Shown: positions 10,961 to 20,358 of the stretch, one piece after another
How positions within the stretch are numbered: the stretch's first letter is position 1
How the letters are laid out: each line of letters opens with the position of its first letter
Assembly (NCBI RefSeq): GCF_014269025.2
Contig: NZ_CP077094.1
Location: forward strand, 4,496,501-4,560,500
Reading direction: 5' to 3'
Origin: Pseudomonas promysalinigenes
GTDB lineage: Bacteria > Pseudomonadota > Gammaproteobacteria > Pseudomonadales > Pseudomonadaceae
Length of the DNA stretch: 64,000 nt
Notes under the pieces: generated by a model
Databases searched by the model: none
Told to the model about the DNA's origin: nothing
The model's input: only the letters and a program-made list of their open reading frames with translations
Program-made: the position numbers and the translations under genes

Positions 10961-11055
10961 ATGCCGCACTCCTGTAAGGATAAATATTGGAAAATCACAA
11001 AAATCGATAAGTTCAGGCCGCCCCTTCGCAAGAATAGACGGCTATCAGCAGGGAC

Positions 11056-12027
11056 TCAGCTCAATATGGAGACGGCCCCAAGGTATTTCAAGGTGCGGGA
11101 CAGATTGTCGCAGGCCAGGCTGTCGAGCCAGTGCACGTCAGGCCAGCCACGCAGCCAGGTGAACTGCCGCTTGGCCAGCTGTCGAGTAGCGATGATACCG
11201 CGTTCGCGCATCTCATTCTCAGTCAGCTTGCCGTCCAGGTAATCCCAGACCTGTCGATACCCTACAGCCCGTATAGACGGCAGCCCGGCGTGCAAGTCAC
11301 TTCTGGCCCGCAGCGATCGGACCTCGTCGACGAAGCCCTGTTCCAACATTTGCGAAAATCGTAACGCAATTCGTTTGTGCAGAATGTGACGGTCAGCCGG
11401 GGCGATCGCCAAACTCGCGACAGTATAGGGCAAATGCCCGCCAGCGCCTGCGTCTGCGGCGCTACTTTCAGCGAATTGACGCTGGCGGTGAGCGGTCATG
11501 CTCTGGCCGCTGACCCGATAAACTTCCAGCGCTCTGATAAGCCGCTGCGGGTCGTTGGGGTGGATACGCGCTGCCGACTCCGGGTCCACCAGTGCCAGTT
11601 GCCGGTGCAGCTCAACCAAGCCCAGCGCCTGGGCCTCGGCCTCAAGGGCCGCGCGCACAGCAGCATCGGCCGCCGGCATGTCCGCCAGGCCTTCGATCAA
11701 CGCCTTGTAATAGAGCATGGTGCCGCCCACCAGCAGCGGGATTTTGCCGCGCGCGCTGATGTCGGCCATCGCCTCCAAGGCGTCAGTGCGAAACTGAGCG
11801 GCCGAATAGCTTTCGGCCGGGTCGCGGATATCGATCAAACGATGCGGATAGGCCGCCAAGGTTTCTTTGGAAGGCTTGGCCGAACCGATGTCCAGGCCGC
11901 GGTACACCAGCGCCGAGTCGACGCTGATCAGCTCGCAAGGCAGCACTTTGGTCAGCTCGATGGCAAGGTCGGTCTTGCCGGCAGCCGTCGGGCCCATGAG
12001 AAAGATTGCAGGTGGCTTGCCGCTCAT
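11056..12027 (-). CDS. miaA: tRNA dimethylallyltransferase
   Basis: MiaA adds a dimethylallyl group to A37 of tRNAs that read codons starting with U. The 323-residue protein has the Walker A loop GPTAAGKT at 12-19, the [12 protein letters not shown] substrate segment and the RAVGYRQVW motif. The start at 12027 lies one base after the mutL stop and gives the family N-terminus. Confidence 0.96.
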   Translation of the reverse strand: MSGKPPAIFLMGPTAAGKTDLAIELTKVLPCELISVDSALVYRGLDIGSAKPSKETLAAYPHRLIDIRDPAESYSAAQFRTDALEAMADISARGKIPLLVGGTMLYYKALIEGLADMPAADAAVRAALEAEAQALGLVELHRQLALVDPESAARIHPNDPQRLIRALEVYRVSGQSMTAHRQRQFAESSAADAGAGGHLPYTVASLAIAPADRHILHKRIALRFSQMLEQGFVDEVRSLRARSDLHAGLPSIRAVGYRQVWDYLDGKLTENEMRERGIIATRQLAKRQFTWLRGWPDVHWLDSLACDNLSRTLKYLGAVSILS

Positions 12028-12028
12028 G

Positions 12029-13927
12029 TCATCGACCGCGCAGGAAAAGTTTGTCCAGATCGTCCAGGCCCATCTGGGTCCAGGTCGGACGACCATGGTT
12101 GCACTGACCGCTGCGCTCGGTGTTTTCCATGTCGCGCAGCAGGGCATTCATCTCGGGGATTGCCAGGCGCCGGTTGGCACGCACCGCGCCGTGGCACGCC
12201 ATAGTACCGAGCAACTCGTTGAGATGCGCCTGGATTCGGTCGCTGGTGCCGTACTCCATCAGGTCGGCGAGCACGTCTTGCACCAGGCGATTGGCCTCGG
12301 CCTGCTTGAGCAGTGCTGGGATCTGGCGGATCGCCAGGGTTTCTGGCCCCAGCCGCTGCAGCTCGAAGCCCAAGCGCTGAAACCACTGGCCGTGTTCCTC
12401 GGCGCAATCAGCCTCGCGCTGGCTCAACGCCAGGGTTTCCGGCACGAGCAGTGGCTGGCCACTGAGCCCTTCGCTGGCCATCGCCACCTTCAAGCGTTCG
12501 TACATGATTCGCTCATGGGCCGCATGCATATCCACCAGCACTAGCCCTACGGCGTTTTCGGCCAGGATGTAGATACCCTTGAGCTGTGCCAGGGCGTAGC
12601 CAAGGGGCGGGATGTCGCCCTGGCTTTCTGGCAACCCCGTGGATGCTGGCGCAGCATCGTTGAGTGGCTTGAAGAACTCCCGATAGACCGCCTGGGCTTC
12701 GGCGGCAGGCAATGGCTGCGAGGGGCGCGGGGTGTACTGGTACTGATAACCTGCGCCACTGCCGCCATTGGAAATGCCATGCTGCGGCGCCTGCGGCTGC
12801 TCGAGCACAGGCGAGGCCAAGCGCATTTCACCCTGGGGGCCGAACTCGCCGGCTTGCTGCCCGGTCGCTCGGGCCTGGTCGGGAACAGCGGCTGGGGCGG
12901 CCAGCTGGTCTTCTGGACGTACGTCAGCCAGGGCCCGGTGCAGTGTGCCGTAGAGAAAGTCATGCACCGAACGGCCTTCGCGAAAGCGCACTTCGTGCTT
13001 GGTCGGGTGCACATTGACGTCGACGCCGTTGGGCTCTAGTTCCAGGAACAGCACGAAAGTCGGGTGCCGACCGTTGAACAGTACATCCCGGTAGGCCTGC
13101 CGCACGGCGTGGGCGACCAGTTTGTCCCGCACCGCGCGGCCATTGACGAAGAAATACTGAAGGTCCGCCTGGCTGCGCGAGAACGTCGGCAGGCCAACCC
13201 AGCCCCACAGGCGCAAGCCATTGCGCTCGACATCGATCGGCAGCGCCTGCTCCATGAACCCCGGGCCACATATGGCACCAACCCTTCGCGCACGGGCGGT
13301 TTCATCATGGGCCTCATGCAGGCTGAGAATACTCTTGCCGTTATGGCGCAGATGAAAGCCTACATCGAAGCGGGCCAGAGCCAGGCGCCGGATGACTTCC
13401 TGCAGGTGATCGAATTCGGTCTTTTCGGCCTTGAGAAACTTGCGCCGGGCCGGGGTATTGAAGAACAGGTCGCGCACCTCGACCGAGGTGCCGACTGGGT
13501 GCGCAGCGGGCTGCACACGGGGTGTCATGTCACGGCCTTCGGTCTCGACCTGCCAGGCTTCACCTGCACTGGCGGTGCGCGACGTCAGGGTCAGCCGCGC
13601 CACCGAACTGATCGAGGCCAGCGCCTCGCCTCGGAAACCCAGACTCAAAACGCCTTCAAGATCTTCGAGTTCGCGAATCTTGCTGGTGGCGTGACGGGCC
13701 AAGGCCAGGGGCAAGTCATCTGCGGAAATACCGCTGCCATCGTCGCGCACACGCAGCAACTTCACCCCGCCCTGCTCGACCTCAACATCGATGCGACGAG
13801 CCCCGGAGTCCAGGCTGTTTTCCAAAAGCTCCTTGGCCACCGACGCTGGCCGCTCGACCACCTCACCTGCGGCAATCTGGTTGGCCAGCCGCGGGCTTAG
13901 CAGCTGTATGCGCGAGCCGCCACTCAT
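12029..13927 (-). CDS. mutL: DNA mismatch repair protein MutL
   Basis: MutL couples mismatch recognition by MutS to strand incision. The 632-residue protein has the N-terminal GHKL ATPase motifs ([11 protein letters not shown] at 33-43, DDGSGIS at 62-68, [10 protein letters not shown] at 97-106), a Pro/Gln-rich linker at about 340-435, and a C-terminal dimerisation domain. That domain carries [12 protein letters not shown] at 466-477, which fits the MutL endonuclease pattern DxHA-x2-E-x4-E. So unlike E. coli MutL this one probably nicks DNA itself. Its ATG overlaps the amiB stop by 4 nt. Confidence 0.97.
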   Translation of the reverse strand: MSGGSRIQLLSPRLANQIAAGEVVERPASVAKELLENSLDSGARRIDVEVEQGGVKLLRVRDDGSGISADDLPLALARHATSKIRELEDLEGVLSLGFRGEALASISSVARLTLTSRTASAGEAWQVETEGRDMTPRVQPAAHPVGTSVEVRDLFFNTPARRKFLKAEKTEFDHLQEVIRRLALARFDVGFHLRHNGKSILSLHEAHDETARARRVGAICGPGFMEQALPIDVERNGLRLWGWVGLPTFSRSQADLQYFFVNGRAVRDKLVAHAVRQAYRDVLFNGRHPTFVLFLELEPNGVDVNVHPTKHEVRFREGRSVHDFLYGTLHRALADVRPEDQLAAPAAVPDQARATGQQAGEFGPQGEMRLASPVLEQPQAPQHGISNGGSGAGYQYQYTPRPSQPLPAAEAQAVYREFFKPLNDAAPASTGLPESQGDIPPLGYALAQLKGIYILAENAVGLVLVDMHAAHERIMYERLKVAMASEGLSGQPLLVPETLALSQREADCAEEHGQWFQRLGFELQRLGPETLAIRQIPALLKQAEANRLVQDVLADLMEYGTSDRIQAHLNELLGTMACHGAVRANRRLAIPEMNALLRDMENTERSGQCNHGRPTWTQMGLDDLDKLFLRGR

Positions 13928-15354
13928 TGTGCGGCCAGCGTGGTAGCAGGAATGTCGAGTTGCTGGCCAACCTTGAGCTCATCGCTCTTGAGGTTGTTGG
14001 TGCTGCGCAGGCTGGTCACGCTGACTTGATAGCGCACAGCGAGCATCGCCAGGGTTTCGCCCGGACGCACGGTATGCTCACGCGGCCCTTGGGCGATCTT
14101 GCCACTGTCTCGCAGCCACGCCACGTAGGTACCCGGCGGCGGGTTCTGCTGGAAGTACTGGCGTACACCCGTATGGATCGAGCGGGCCAGGGCTTGTTGA
14201 TGGCTGGCGGTGGCCAGTTTGGCCGCTTCGCTGTTGTTCGAAATGAACCCGGTTTCCACCAGAATCGATGGAATGTCGGGCGATTTCAACACCATGAAGC
14301 CCGCCTGCTCCACCCGCTGCTTGTGCAGCGATGTCACCCGGCCCATGTTGCCGAGCACCTTCTGCCCCACGTTCAGGCTTGAGCTGAGCGTGGCAGTCAT
14401 CGACAGGTCGAGCAGCACGCCTGCGAGCATGCGGTCCTTGTCATCAAGGCTGACGTTGCCGGCGCCGCCGATCAAGTCAGAGCGGTTTTCAGTGTCGGCC
14501 AGCCAGCGCGCCGTCTCGGACGTGGCACCCCGATCGGACAGAGCGAACACTGAAGCGCCGAATGCGGCACGCGATGGCGCGGCGTCGGCGTGGATGGAAA
14601 TGAACAGGTCGGCGCCCTTCTTGCGGGCGATCTCGGTGCGCTTGCGCAACGGGATGAAGTAGTCACCGGTACGTGTCAACTCGGCACGGTAGCCCTTTTC
14701 GGTGTTGATCTGGCGCTGCAACTCCTTGGCGATCTGCAGCACGATGTCTTTCTCGTGTTGGCCGCGCGAGCCGGAGGCGCCTGGGTCTTCACCACCATGG
14801 CCGGCGTCGATGGCGACGACGATGTCGCGCTTGCCACTGGGCACCGGTGGCAGCTTGATCGCCGGTTGGGCCGGGCTCACCGGAACGGCTGGCGTGGTCG
14901 CCGGGGTTGGCGTTGGAGTAGGCGGTGGCGTCGGTGCAGTCGCCGCGATGGCGTCGGCTTCCTGATCGTACAGGTCGACTACCAGGCGGTTGCCATACTG
15001 GGCATTGGGCGCCAGTGTGAAGCTCTTGGGCGTGACCGACTTTTTCAAGTCGACCACCACGCGCAGATCGGTTGGCGTGCGCTGGGCGGAACGCACACTG
15101 CTGATTGGCGTGTTGGCTGTCGATACCTTCAACGGTGCGCCCAAGGTCGCGCCATTGATGTCGATCACCAGGCGATCGGGCGCGCTGAGGGTGAAGACAC
15201 TATGCTGCACGGGGCCAGAAAGATCGAAGACCAGCCGCGTGTTGTCCGGCGCGCGCCACAGGCGCACGCTCTTGACTTGTGTGACGGCCAGAGCGTCAAC
15301 GGTCACCGCTGCCAGCAGCAATCCAACCACAGCGACCAGTGCGCGTATGCGCAT
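13924..15354 (-). CDS. amiB: N-acetylmuramoyl-L-alanine amidase with AMIN and LysM domains
   Basis: This periplasmic hydrolase cleaves septal peptidoglycan during daughter-cell separation and is usually activated by EnvC-type proteins. The 476-residue protein has a signal peptide (about 1-23), an AMIN localisation domain (about 27-125), a Pro/Thr-rich linker near 145-170, the zinc amidase domain from about 178 ([12 protein letters not shown], later VETGFISN), and a C-terminal LysM repeat (about 425-472). It overlaps mutL by 4 nt, so the two are translationally coupled. Confidence 0.95.
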   Translation of the reverse strand: MRIRALVAVVGLLLAAVTVDALAVTQVKSVRLWRAPDNTRLVFDLSGPVQHSVFTLSAPDRLVIDINGATLGAPLKVSTANTPISSVRSAQRTPTDLRVVVDLKKSVTPKSFTLAPNAQYGNRLVVDLYDQEADAIAATAPTPPPTPTPTPATTPAVPVSPAQPAIKLPPVPSGKRDIVVAIDAGHGGEDPGASGSRGQHEKDIVLQIAKELQRQINTEKGYRAELTRTGDYFIPLRKRTEIARKKGADLFISIHADAAPSRAAFGASVFALSDRGATSETARWLADTENRSDLIGGAGNVSLDDKDRMLAGVLLDLSMTATLSSSLNVGQKVLGNMGRVTSLHKQRVEQAGFMVLKSPDIPSILVETGFISNNSEAAKLATASHQQALARSIHTGVRQYFQQNPPPGTYVAWLRDSGKIAQGPREHTVRPGETLAMLAVRYQVSVTSLRSTNNLKSDELKVGQQLDIPATTLAAQ

Positions 15355-15365
15355 ACCTACCCCAC

Positions 15366-15839
15366 TTACTGTTTATAGTGTTCGGCCAGTGCAGTGCACC
15401 AGGCCTCGCCGCGAGCCCCCTGCGGCCTAAGGACAAGCGAGCGGCCGCCCGCTTGGGGGCTTATGGTAATGGTCAGGTCAGGCTTTGGCAAAACGCCCGC
15501 ACCCTTTTGTGGCCACTCGAACAGGCACAGTGGGTCGCCTTCGAAATAATCGCGAATCCCCATAAACTCCAGCTCTTCCGGATCGACCAGGCGATACAGA
15601 TCGAAATGGTAGGCGCGAACTTCACCGATTTCGTAGGGTTCCACCACTGTGAACGTAGGACTTTTCACTGCACCAGTATGGCCCAGACCGCGGATCAAGC
15701 CACGCGAAAGCGTGGTCTTGCCAGCACCCAGGTCACCTTCCAGAAAAATCACGCCATGACCGCCGGTCACTTCGGCAAGCTTTGCGCCGAAATCGACCGT
15801 GGCCGCTTCATCGGCCAGAAACAGGGTTAAGCCAGACAC
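15366..15839 (-). CDS. tsaE: tRNA threonylcarbamoyladenosine ATPase TsaE
   Basis: TsaE is the small ATPase that works with TsaB and TsaD to make t6A37 in ANN-decoding tRNAs. The 157-residue product has Walker A GDLGAGKT at 35-42, FTVVEPY and the FDLYRL segment typical of the family. The GTG start at 15839 is chosen because GGAGGAG lies upstream and the protein then has normal length. It overlaps the nnrD 3' end by 13 nt. Confidence 0.95.
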   Translation of the reverse strand: MSGLTLFLADEAATVDFGAKLAEVTGGHGVIFLEGDLGAGKTTLSRGLIRGLGHTGAVKSPTFTVVEPYEIGEVRAYHFDLYRLVDPEELEFMGIRDYFEGDPLCLFEWPQKGAGVLPKPDLTITISPQAGGRSLVLRPQGARGEAWCTALAEHYKQ

Positions 15840-16687
15840 GCAGAATGCTCCTCCAACAACTCTCGAATGACCGGCGCCAGATCGCTGGCTGCCAGGCCTC
15901 TGCCTTTGACGCCCAATCGCTCGCCGGCGCAGGCATGCAGCCATACGCCAAGGCCTGCAGCGCTCCAGGCGTCCAACCCCTGGGCCAGCAAAGCTGCCAG
16001 CACGCCGGTCAGCACATCGCCCAAGCCGGCACCGGCCATCGCCGGATGGCCCCGCTCACACACCAGCAACCGGCCGGCGGGGTCAGCCACCAAGGTACCG
16101 GCGCCCTTGAGCACGCAGATACTGGCATAGCGGCGGGCCAATTTGCGTGCCGCGCCGGGACGATCGGCTTGCACCGCCTCGGTGGAAATGCCCAGCAATC
16201 GCGCCGCCTCGCCGGGGTGCGGGGTGAGGATGCTACCACTGGGCAGCGCCAAGGGGGTGCTGGCCAGCAGGTTCAGAGCATCGGCGTCCCAAACCTGCGG
16301 CCGCTCGGCCTTGGCCACCGCCGACAGCAAGCTGCGCCCCCAGGCCGCTTGCCCAAGCCCCGGACCCACCACCACTACCGTCGCACGCTCTAGTACACCG
16401 ACCAACTGGTTGGCCGATTCAACTCCCAGGCACATGCTCTCCGGCAGGCGCGCCAAGCTCGCAACCACATGCTCCGGGCGAGTCGCTAAACTGACAAGCC
16501 CCGCGCCGCAACGCAGCGCCGCCTCGGCACTGAGCAAAACGGCGCCAGCAGTGCCAAGGTCTCCACCCACAACCAGCACATGGCCAAAGTCACCCTTGTG
16601 GGCTTGGGAATCACGTGCCGGCAGGTGTGCGACCGTCAGGCTGCTCAGCAGTTCAGGGGCATTGCTTGGGTGTTTGGTCTGCGCCAT
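15827..16687 (-). CDS. nnrD: ADP-dependent NAD(P)H-hydrate dehydratase, single domain
   Basis: It repairs damaged, hydrated NADH and NADPH by an ADP-dependent dehydration. The 286-residue product is the ribokinase-like C-terminal half of YjeF: GDFGHVLVVGGDLGTAGA near the start, LTPHPGEAARLL, LKGAGTLV, and the catalytic GAGLGDVLTG. The N-terminal epimerase half of the usual bifunctional enzyme is absent: upstream is the intergenic promoter and then divergent queG. The start at 16687 has GGAG about 10 nt upstream. It is the first gene of the leftward superoperon. Confidence 0.92.
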   Translation of the reverse strand: MAQTKHPSNAPELLSSLTVAHLPARDSQAHKGDFGHVLVVGGDLGTAGAVLLSAEAALRCGAGLVSLATRPEHVVASLARLPESMCLGVESANQLVGVLERATVVVVGPGLGQAAWGRSLLSAVAKAERPQVWDADALNLLASTPLALPSGSILTPHPGEAARLLGISTEAVQADRPGAARKLARRYASICVLKGAGTLVADPAGRLLVCERGHPAMAGAGLGDVLTGVLAALLAQGLDAWSAAGLGVWLHACAGERLGVKGRGLAASDLAPVIRELLEEHSACLA

Positions 16688-16715
16688 AGGGTCAAAGGCT
16701 CCAATGTCTGGCAGA

Positions 16716-16721
16716 ATTATA
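16716..16721 (-). promoter_or_regulatory. Likely -10 element of the nnrD-hflC superoperon
   Basis: A perfect TATAAT read leftward lies 29 bp before the nnrD start in the short divergent gap with queG. The -35 region is a poor match to consensus. The position makes it the natural main promoter of the long operon. Confidence 0.5.
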
Positions 16722-16750
16722 CGCACCTGAGCCTGTATTGCCTGCCCACC

Positions 16751-17815
16751 ATGTCCGCCTTGACACCTGACCTTGCCCAACTGGCCCAATCCATCAAGAT
16801 CTGGGGCCAAGAACTCGGCTTTGCCCACGTAGGCATTGCCGGCGTCGACCTTGGGGAGCACGAACAGCATCTGCAACGCTGGCTCGACGCCGGCTATCAG
16901 GGCGAGATGGAGTACCTGGGCGCCCATGGCAGCAAGCGCGCCCACCCCGACCAACTGATTCCCGGCACCGTACGCGTGGTTTCGCTGCGGATGGATTACC
17001 TTCCCGGCGACACGCAAATGGCCCAGCGCCTGGCCCAGCCTGAAAAGGCCTATATATCGCGTTATGCACTGGGCCGTGATTATCACAAACTGGTTCGCAA
17101 GCGCGTGCAGTTTCTGGCCGATCGCATTCAGGAGGCCATCGGCCCATTCGGCTACCGCGCCTTCGTCGACAGCGCCCCGGTGCTGGAAAAAGCCTTGGCC
17201 GAACAGGCGGGGCTAGGTTGGATAGGCAAGAATACCCTGCTGCTCAATCGCAAGGCCGGCAGCTACTTCTTTCTGGCCGAGCTGTTCGTCGACCTGCCGT
17301 TGCCGGTGGATCAAGCGCACACCAGCGAACACTGCGGGCGCTGCCAGGCCTGCCTGGACATCTGCCCAACCAAGGCGTTCGTGGGGCCCTATGTGTTGGA
17401 TGCACGGCGCTGCATTTCCTATCTGACCATCGAGCTACGTGGGCCAATCCCGGTCGAATTGCGCGCCATGATGGGCAACCGCGTATTCGGCTGCGACGAC
17501 TGCCAGGTCGTCTGCCCGTGGAACCGCTTCGCCAACTACAGCAAGGAACAGGATTTCCAACCGCGCCATGGGCTGGAAAACGCCGAGCTGGCTGAAATGT
17601 TTCTGTGGGACGAACGCACGTTCTTGCGCAAGACCGAAGGCGGGCCACTACGCCGGGCGGGGTATGAGCGCTTCTTGCGCAACCTGGCGGTGGGGCTGGG
17701 CAATGCGCCCTCGACCATCCCGGTGATCGAGGCGTTGAAGGCCAGGCGCGAAGATGAGTCGGAGCTGGTGCGCGAGCATGTCGAGTGGGCATTGGCCCGG
17801 CATGGCCTCAGATAG
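16751..17815 (+). CDS. queG: Epoxyqueuosine reductase
   Basis: QueG is the cobalamin-dependent iron-sulfur enzyme that reduces epoxyqueuosine to queuosine in tRNA, the last step of Q34 synthesis. The 354-residue product has Asp140 in FVDSAPVLEK (the likely proton donor) and a ferredoxin-like domain with CxxCxxCxxxC at 195-205 and further cysteines at 221, 248, 251 and 255, enough for two 4Fe-4S clusters. The C-terminus is a HEAT-like helical region. Translation starts at 16751. Upstream frame extension is only shadow sequence over nnrD, and the ribosome site is weak. Confidence 0.95.
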   Translation: MSALTPDLAQLAQSIKIWGQELGFAHVGIAGVDLGEHEQHLQRWLDAGYQGEMEYLGAHGSKRAHPDQLIPGTVRVVSLRMDYLPGDTQMAQRLAQPEKAYISRYALGRDYHKLVRKRVQFLADRIQEAIGPFGYRAFVDSAPVLEKALAEQAGLGWIGKNTLLLNRKAGSYFFLAELFVDLPLPVDQAHTSEHCGRCQACLDICPTKAFVGPYVLDARRCISYLTIELRGPIPVELRAMMGNRVFGCDDCQVVCPWNRFANYSKEQDFQPRHGLENAELAEMFLWDERTFLRKTEGGPLRRAGYERFLRNLAVGLGNAPSTIPVIEALKARREDESELVREHVEWALARHGLR

Positions 17816-17906
17816 CCAAACCCATAGTGGGGTGCCAACCTTTGGCGGTAGGCCATCGCGATTGAGGGTTTAGGCGTTGCCAGTGATCGCCAGCACCCAC
17901 CACAAG

Positions 17907-18518
17907 CTATTGCTGATCGTTATAGTGAAACTTGGGCATTTCCCAATGGAAGCGAATGGCCAGCAAGCGCACCAGAAAGCCACCGAACAAAGTCAGCAGC
18001 ATCGCCTGCTCCGCCGGCACTTTGAAGTAAACGCAGCCTAGGTAGAACCACGCCGCAGCGAACGATACGCTGGCATAGAGTTCGCGACGGAACACCAGTG
18101 GGATGTCGTTGCAGAAGATATCCCGCAGAATCCCGCCGAATACACCAGTGATCACGCCACTGATCGATGCCACCAACATGCCCTGCCCCATTTCCAGCGC
18201 AGTCATGCAGCCGATAAGCGTGAACGCCACCAGGCCCAACGCATCGAGTACCAAAAATAGCGAGCGCAAGCGGCGCATCATAGGCGCGATGAAAATCGTC
18301 AAGAGCGCTGCCAGGCTGGTCAGCACCAAGTACTCAGGATGTTTTACCCAGGTCAGAGGGTAGTGCCCAAGCAGCACATCGCGCACCGAGCCACCCCCCA
18401 GGGCGGTCACGCAGGCGATCAGCACCACGCCAAACCAGTCCATGCCGCGCCGGCCGGCAGACAGCGCACCGGTCATCGCTTCGGCGGTAATGGCTATCAG
18501 GTAGAGCATCAGCAACAT
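17907..18518 (-). CDS. TRIC / UPF0126 family membrane channel
   Basis: A 203-residue inner-membrane protein with about seven hydrophobic segments. It has two glycine-rich signatures, GGGSVRDVLLGHYP (about 42-55) and FGGILRDIFCNDIP (about 127-140), that mark the internally duplicated UPF0126/TRIC family of trimeric intracellular cation channels. The bacterial role is unclear; potassium permeation has been shown for some members. A start at 18509 is also possible, and no strong ribosome site separates the two. It faces the queG end and has no evident operon partner. Confidence 0.88.
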   Translation of the reverse strand: MLLMLYLIAITAEAMTGALSAGRRGMDWFGVVLIACVTALGGGSVRDVLLGHYPLTWVKHPEYLVLTSLAALLTIFIAPMMRRLRSLFLVLDALGLVAFTLIGCMTALEMGQGMLVASISGVITGVFGGILRDIFCNDIPLVFRRELYASVSFAAAWFYLGCVYFKVPAEQAMLLTLFGGFLVRLLAIRFHWEMPKFHYNDQQ

Positions 18519-18571
18519 GGTGCGGGTCCGTGCGAGAAAGGCGCGCAGTCTAACCAGTTGCTTCGGGCACC

Positions 18572-18603
18572 AAAAGAGGGCGCAGGCACATTATCCGCGC
18601 CCT
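18572..18603 (-). terminator. Probable terminator after orn
   Basis: The stem agggcgc / gcgccct (18577-18583 with 18597-18603) has a 13-nt loop. Read leftward it is followed by CTTTTG. It lies 7 bp past the orn stop. Confidence 0.5.
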
Positions 18604-18609
18604 TTGGGT

Positions 18610-19152
18610 TCACACCTTGATGAAATGCTCGCGGTAGTGGCGCAGCTCAGCGATGGACTCGCGGATATCATCCAGGGCCAGGTGAGTGCCGCCCTTCTTG
18701 AAGCTGTCACGAACCTCCGGCGCCCAGCGCGCAGCAAGCTCCTTGAGCGTGGAGACATCGAGGTTGCGGTAGTGGAAGTAGTTTTCCAGTTCGCGCATAT
18801 GGCGGTAAAGGAAGCGGCGATCCTGGCAGATGCTGTTGCCACAGATTGGCGACTTGCCTTTGGGCACCCATTGTTCGAGGAACGCGATGGTCTGTGCTTG
18901 GGCTTCTGCCATGCTGACCTTGCTTTCGCGCACGCGCTGGGTGAGGCCCGAGGCACCATGGGTGCGGGTATTCCACTCGTCCATGCGCGCCAGCACTTCG
19001 TCACTGTGGTGGATGGCTATCACCGGCCCTTCGGCCAACGTGTTCAGCTCACTGTCGGTGACGATGGTGGCCATCTCGATGATGACGTCGTGGTCCGGGT
19101 CCAGACCGGTCATTTCCAGATCGATCCAGATCAGGTTCTGTGGGTTATGCAT
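18610..19152 (-). CDS. orn: Oligoribonuclease
   Basis: Orn degrades very short RNAs, including pGpG from cyclic-di-GMP breakdown, to mononucleotides, and is generally essential in Pseudomonas. The 180-residue protein has the DEDDh exonuclease motifs: IDLEMTG (Asp, Glu) near 11-17, SICQDRRFL in the middle and [11 protein letters not shown] near the end. The start at 19152 has AGGAG 7 nt upstream. It is divergent from rsgA with a 141-bp gap, the usual arrangement in gammaproteobacteria. Confidence 0.97.
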   Translation of the reverse strand: MHNPQNLIWIDLEMTGLDPDHDVIIEMATIVTDSELNTLAEGPVIAIHHSDEVLARMDEWNTRTHGASGLTQRVRESKVSMAEAQAQTIAFLEQWVPKGKSPICGNSICQDRRFLYRHMRELENYFHYRNLDVSTLKELAARWAPEVRDSFKKGGTHLALDDIRESIAELRHYREHFIKV

Positions 19153-19293
19153 GAAAAGGCTCCTCGTATAGCCCGTCATAGTAGCCTAGCGAGGTCGACC
19201 TGCGCATGCCTGGCGCAAAGGTAACCAGAATGGTCATCGGCCTGGCGTGCTAAACTGCCTGCCGTTTTCAATTTGCCCCTCCTTGGAAGGTCC

Positions 19294-20325
19294 ATGGCCA
19301 AACGCCAGCTCAATCGGCGCCAGAACTGGCGTATCGAAAAAATCCAGAACGAACGCGCAGCTCGCGCCGCCAAACGCGAACAGCACGTGCTGCAGGAGCT
19401 GGAGGGTGGCGATCTGGGGCCGGAACAGCTGGGCCTGGTAATCGCGCACTTCGGTGTGCAGGTGGAGGTCGAGGCCCAGGATGGCGAGGTCGCCGGCCAG
19501 GTATTCCGCTGCCACCTGCGGGCCAACTTGCCAGCACTGGTCACCGGCGACCGGGTCGTCTGGCGCGCTGGCAACCAAGGCATCGGCGTGATCGTCGCGC
19601 AGATGCCACGCAGCACTGAGCTGTGCCGGCCGAACAACCACGGCCAGCTCAAGCCGGTCGCAGCCAACGTCGACCTGATCGTCATCGTCTTCGCCCCGGC
19701 GCCGGAGCCACATCCGAACCTGATCGACCGCTATCTGGTGGCCGCTGAGCATGCCGGCATCCGCCCGCTGCTACTGCTGAACAAGGCCGACCTGATCGAC
19801 GCCGACAATGGCCCCGGCCTGCACGCGTTACTCGAGGTCTATCGCGACCTGGGCTACCCGCTGCTGGAGGTTTCCGCCCATCAGGGCGACGGCATGCAGC
19901 GCCTGCAGCAGATGCTGGACGGGCACATCAGCGTGTTCGTCGGCCAGTCGGGCGTGGGCAAGTCGTCATTGGTCAACAGCCTGCTGCCTGACGCTGGCAC
20001 CCGGGTGGGCGACCTGTCCGAATGGTCCGGCCAAGGTCAACACACCACGACCACCGCGCGTCTTTATCACTTCCCCAACGGGGGCGACCTGATCGACTCG
20101 CCGGGCATTCGCGAATTCGGCCTTGGCCACGTCAGCCGCGACGATGTCGAAGAGGGGTTCATCGAGTTTCGCGACCTGTTCGGAACTTGCCGCTTCCGCG
20201 ATTGCAAGCATGATCGCGAGCCGGGCTGCGCACTGCTAAAGGCCCTTGAAGACGGCCGCATCAAGCCGCAGCGAATGAACAGCTACCGCTCGATCATCGC
20301 TAGCCTGCCCGAAGACAGCTACTGA
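19294..20325 (+). CDS. rsgA: Small ribosomal subunit biogenesis GTPase RsgA
   Basis: RsgA checks maturation of the 30S decoding centre and releases RbfA. The 343-residue protein is a circularly permuted GTPase: a basic N-terminus and OB fold, then G4 (LLNKADL), G1 ([12 protein letters not shown]), G3 (DSPGI), and a C-terminal zinc-binding region ([16 protein letters not shown]). The start at 19294 has GGAAGG upstream. Confidence 0.97.
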   Translation: MAKRQLNRRQNWRIEKIQNERAARAAKREQHVLQELEGGDLGPEQLGLVIAHFGVQVEVEAQDGEVAGQVFRCHLRANLPALVTGDRVVWRAGNQGIGVIVAQMPRSTELCRPNNHGQLKPVAANVDLIVIVFAPAPEPHPNLIDRYLVAAEHAGIRPLLLLNKADLIDADNGPGLHALLEVYRDLGYPLLEVSAHQGDGMQRLQQMLDGHISVFVGQSGVGKSSLVNSLLPDAGTRVGDLSEWSGQGQHTTTTARLYHFPNGGDLIDSPGIREFGLGHVSRDDVEEGFIEFRDLFGTCRFRDCKHDREPGCALLKALEDGRIKPQRMNSYRSIIASLPEDSY

Positions 20326-20331
20326 TCCGAA

Positions 20332-20350
20332 GGGGCTGCCAAGCAGCCCC
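20332..20350. terminator. Hairpin between rsgA and motB
   Basis: An 8-bp stem ggggctgc / gcagcccc with a 3-nt loop lies 7 bp past the rsgA stop and 9 bp from the convergent motB stop. There is no T tract on either side, so termination is uncertain. A near copy occurs at 51123-51141. Confidence 0.5.
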
Positions 20351-20358
20351 AACGCTCG

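Noticed and set aside
14842..14970. Pro/Thr-rich repeat in amiB as a possible tandem repeat
   Set aside because: It is a low-complexity linker inside a normal amidase, not a separate element.
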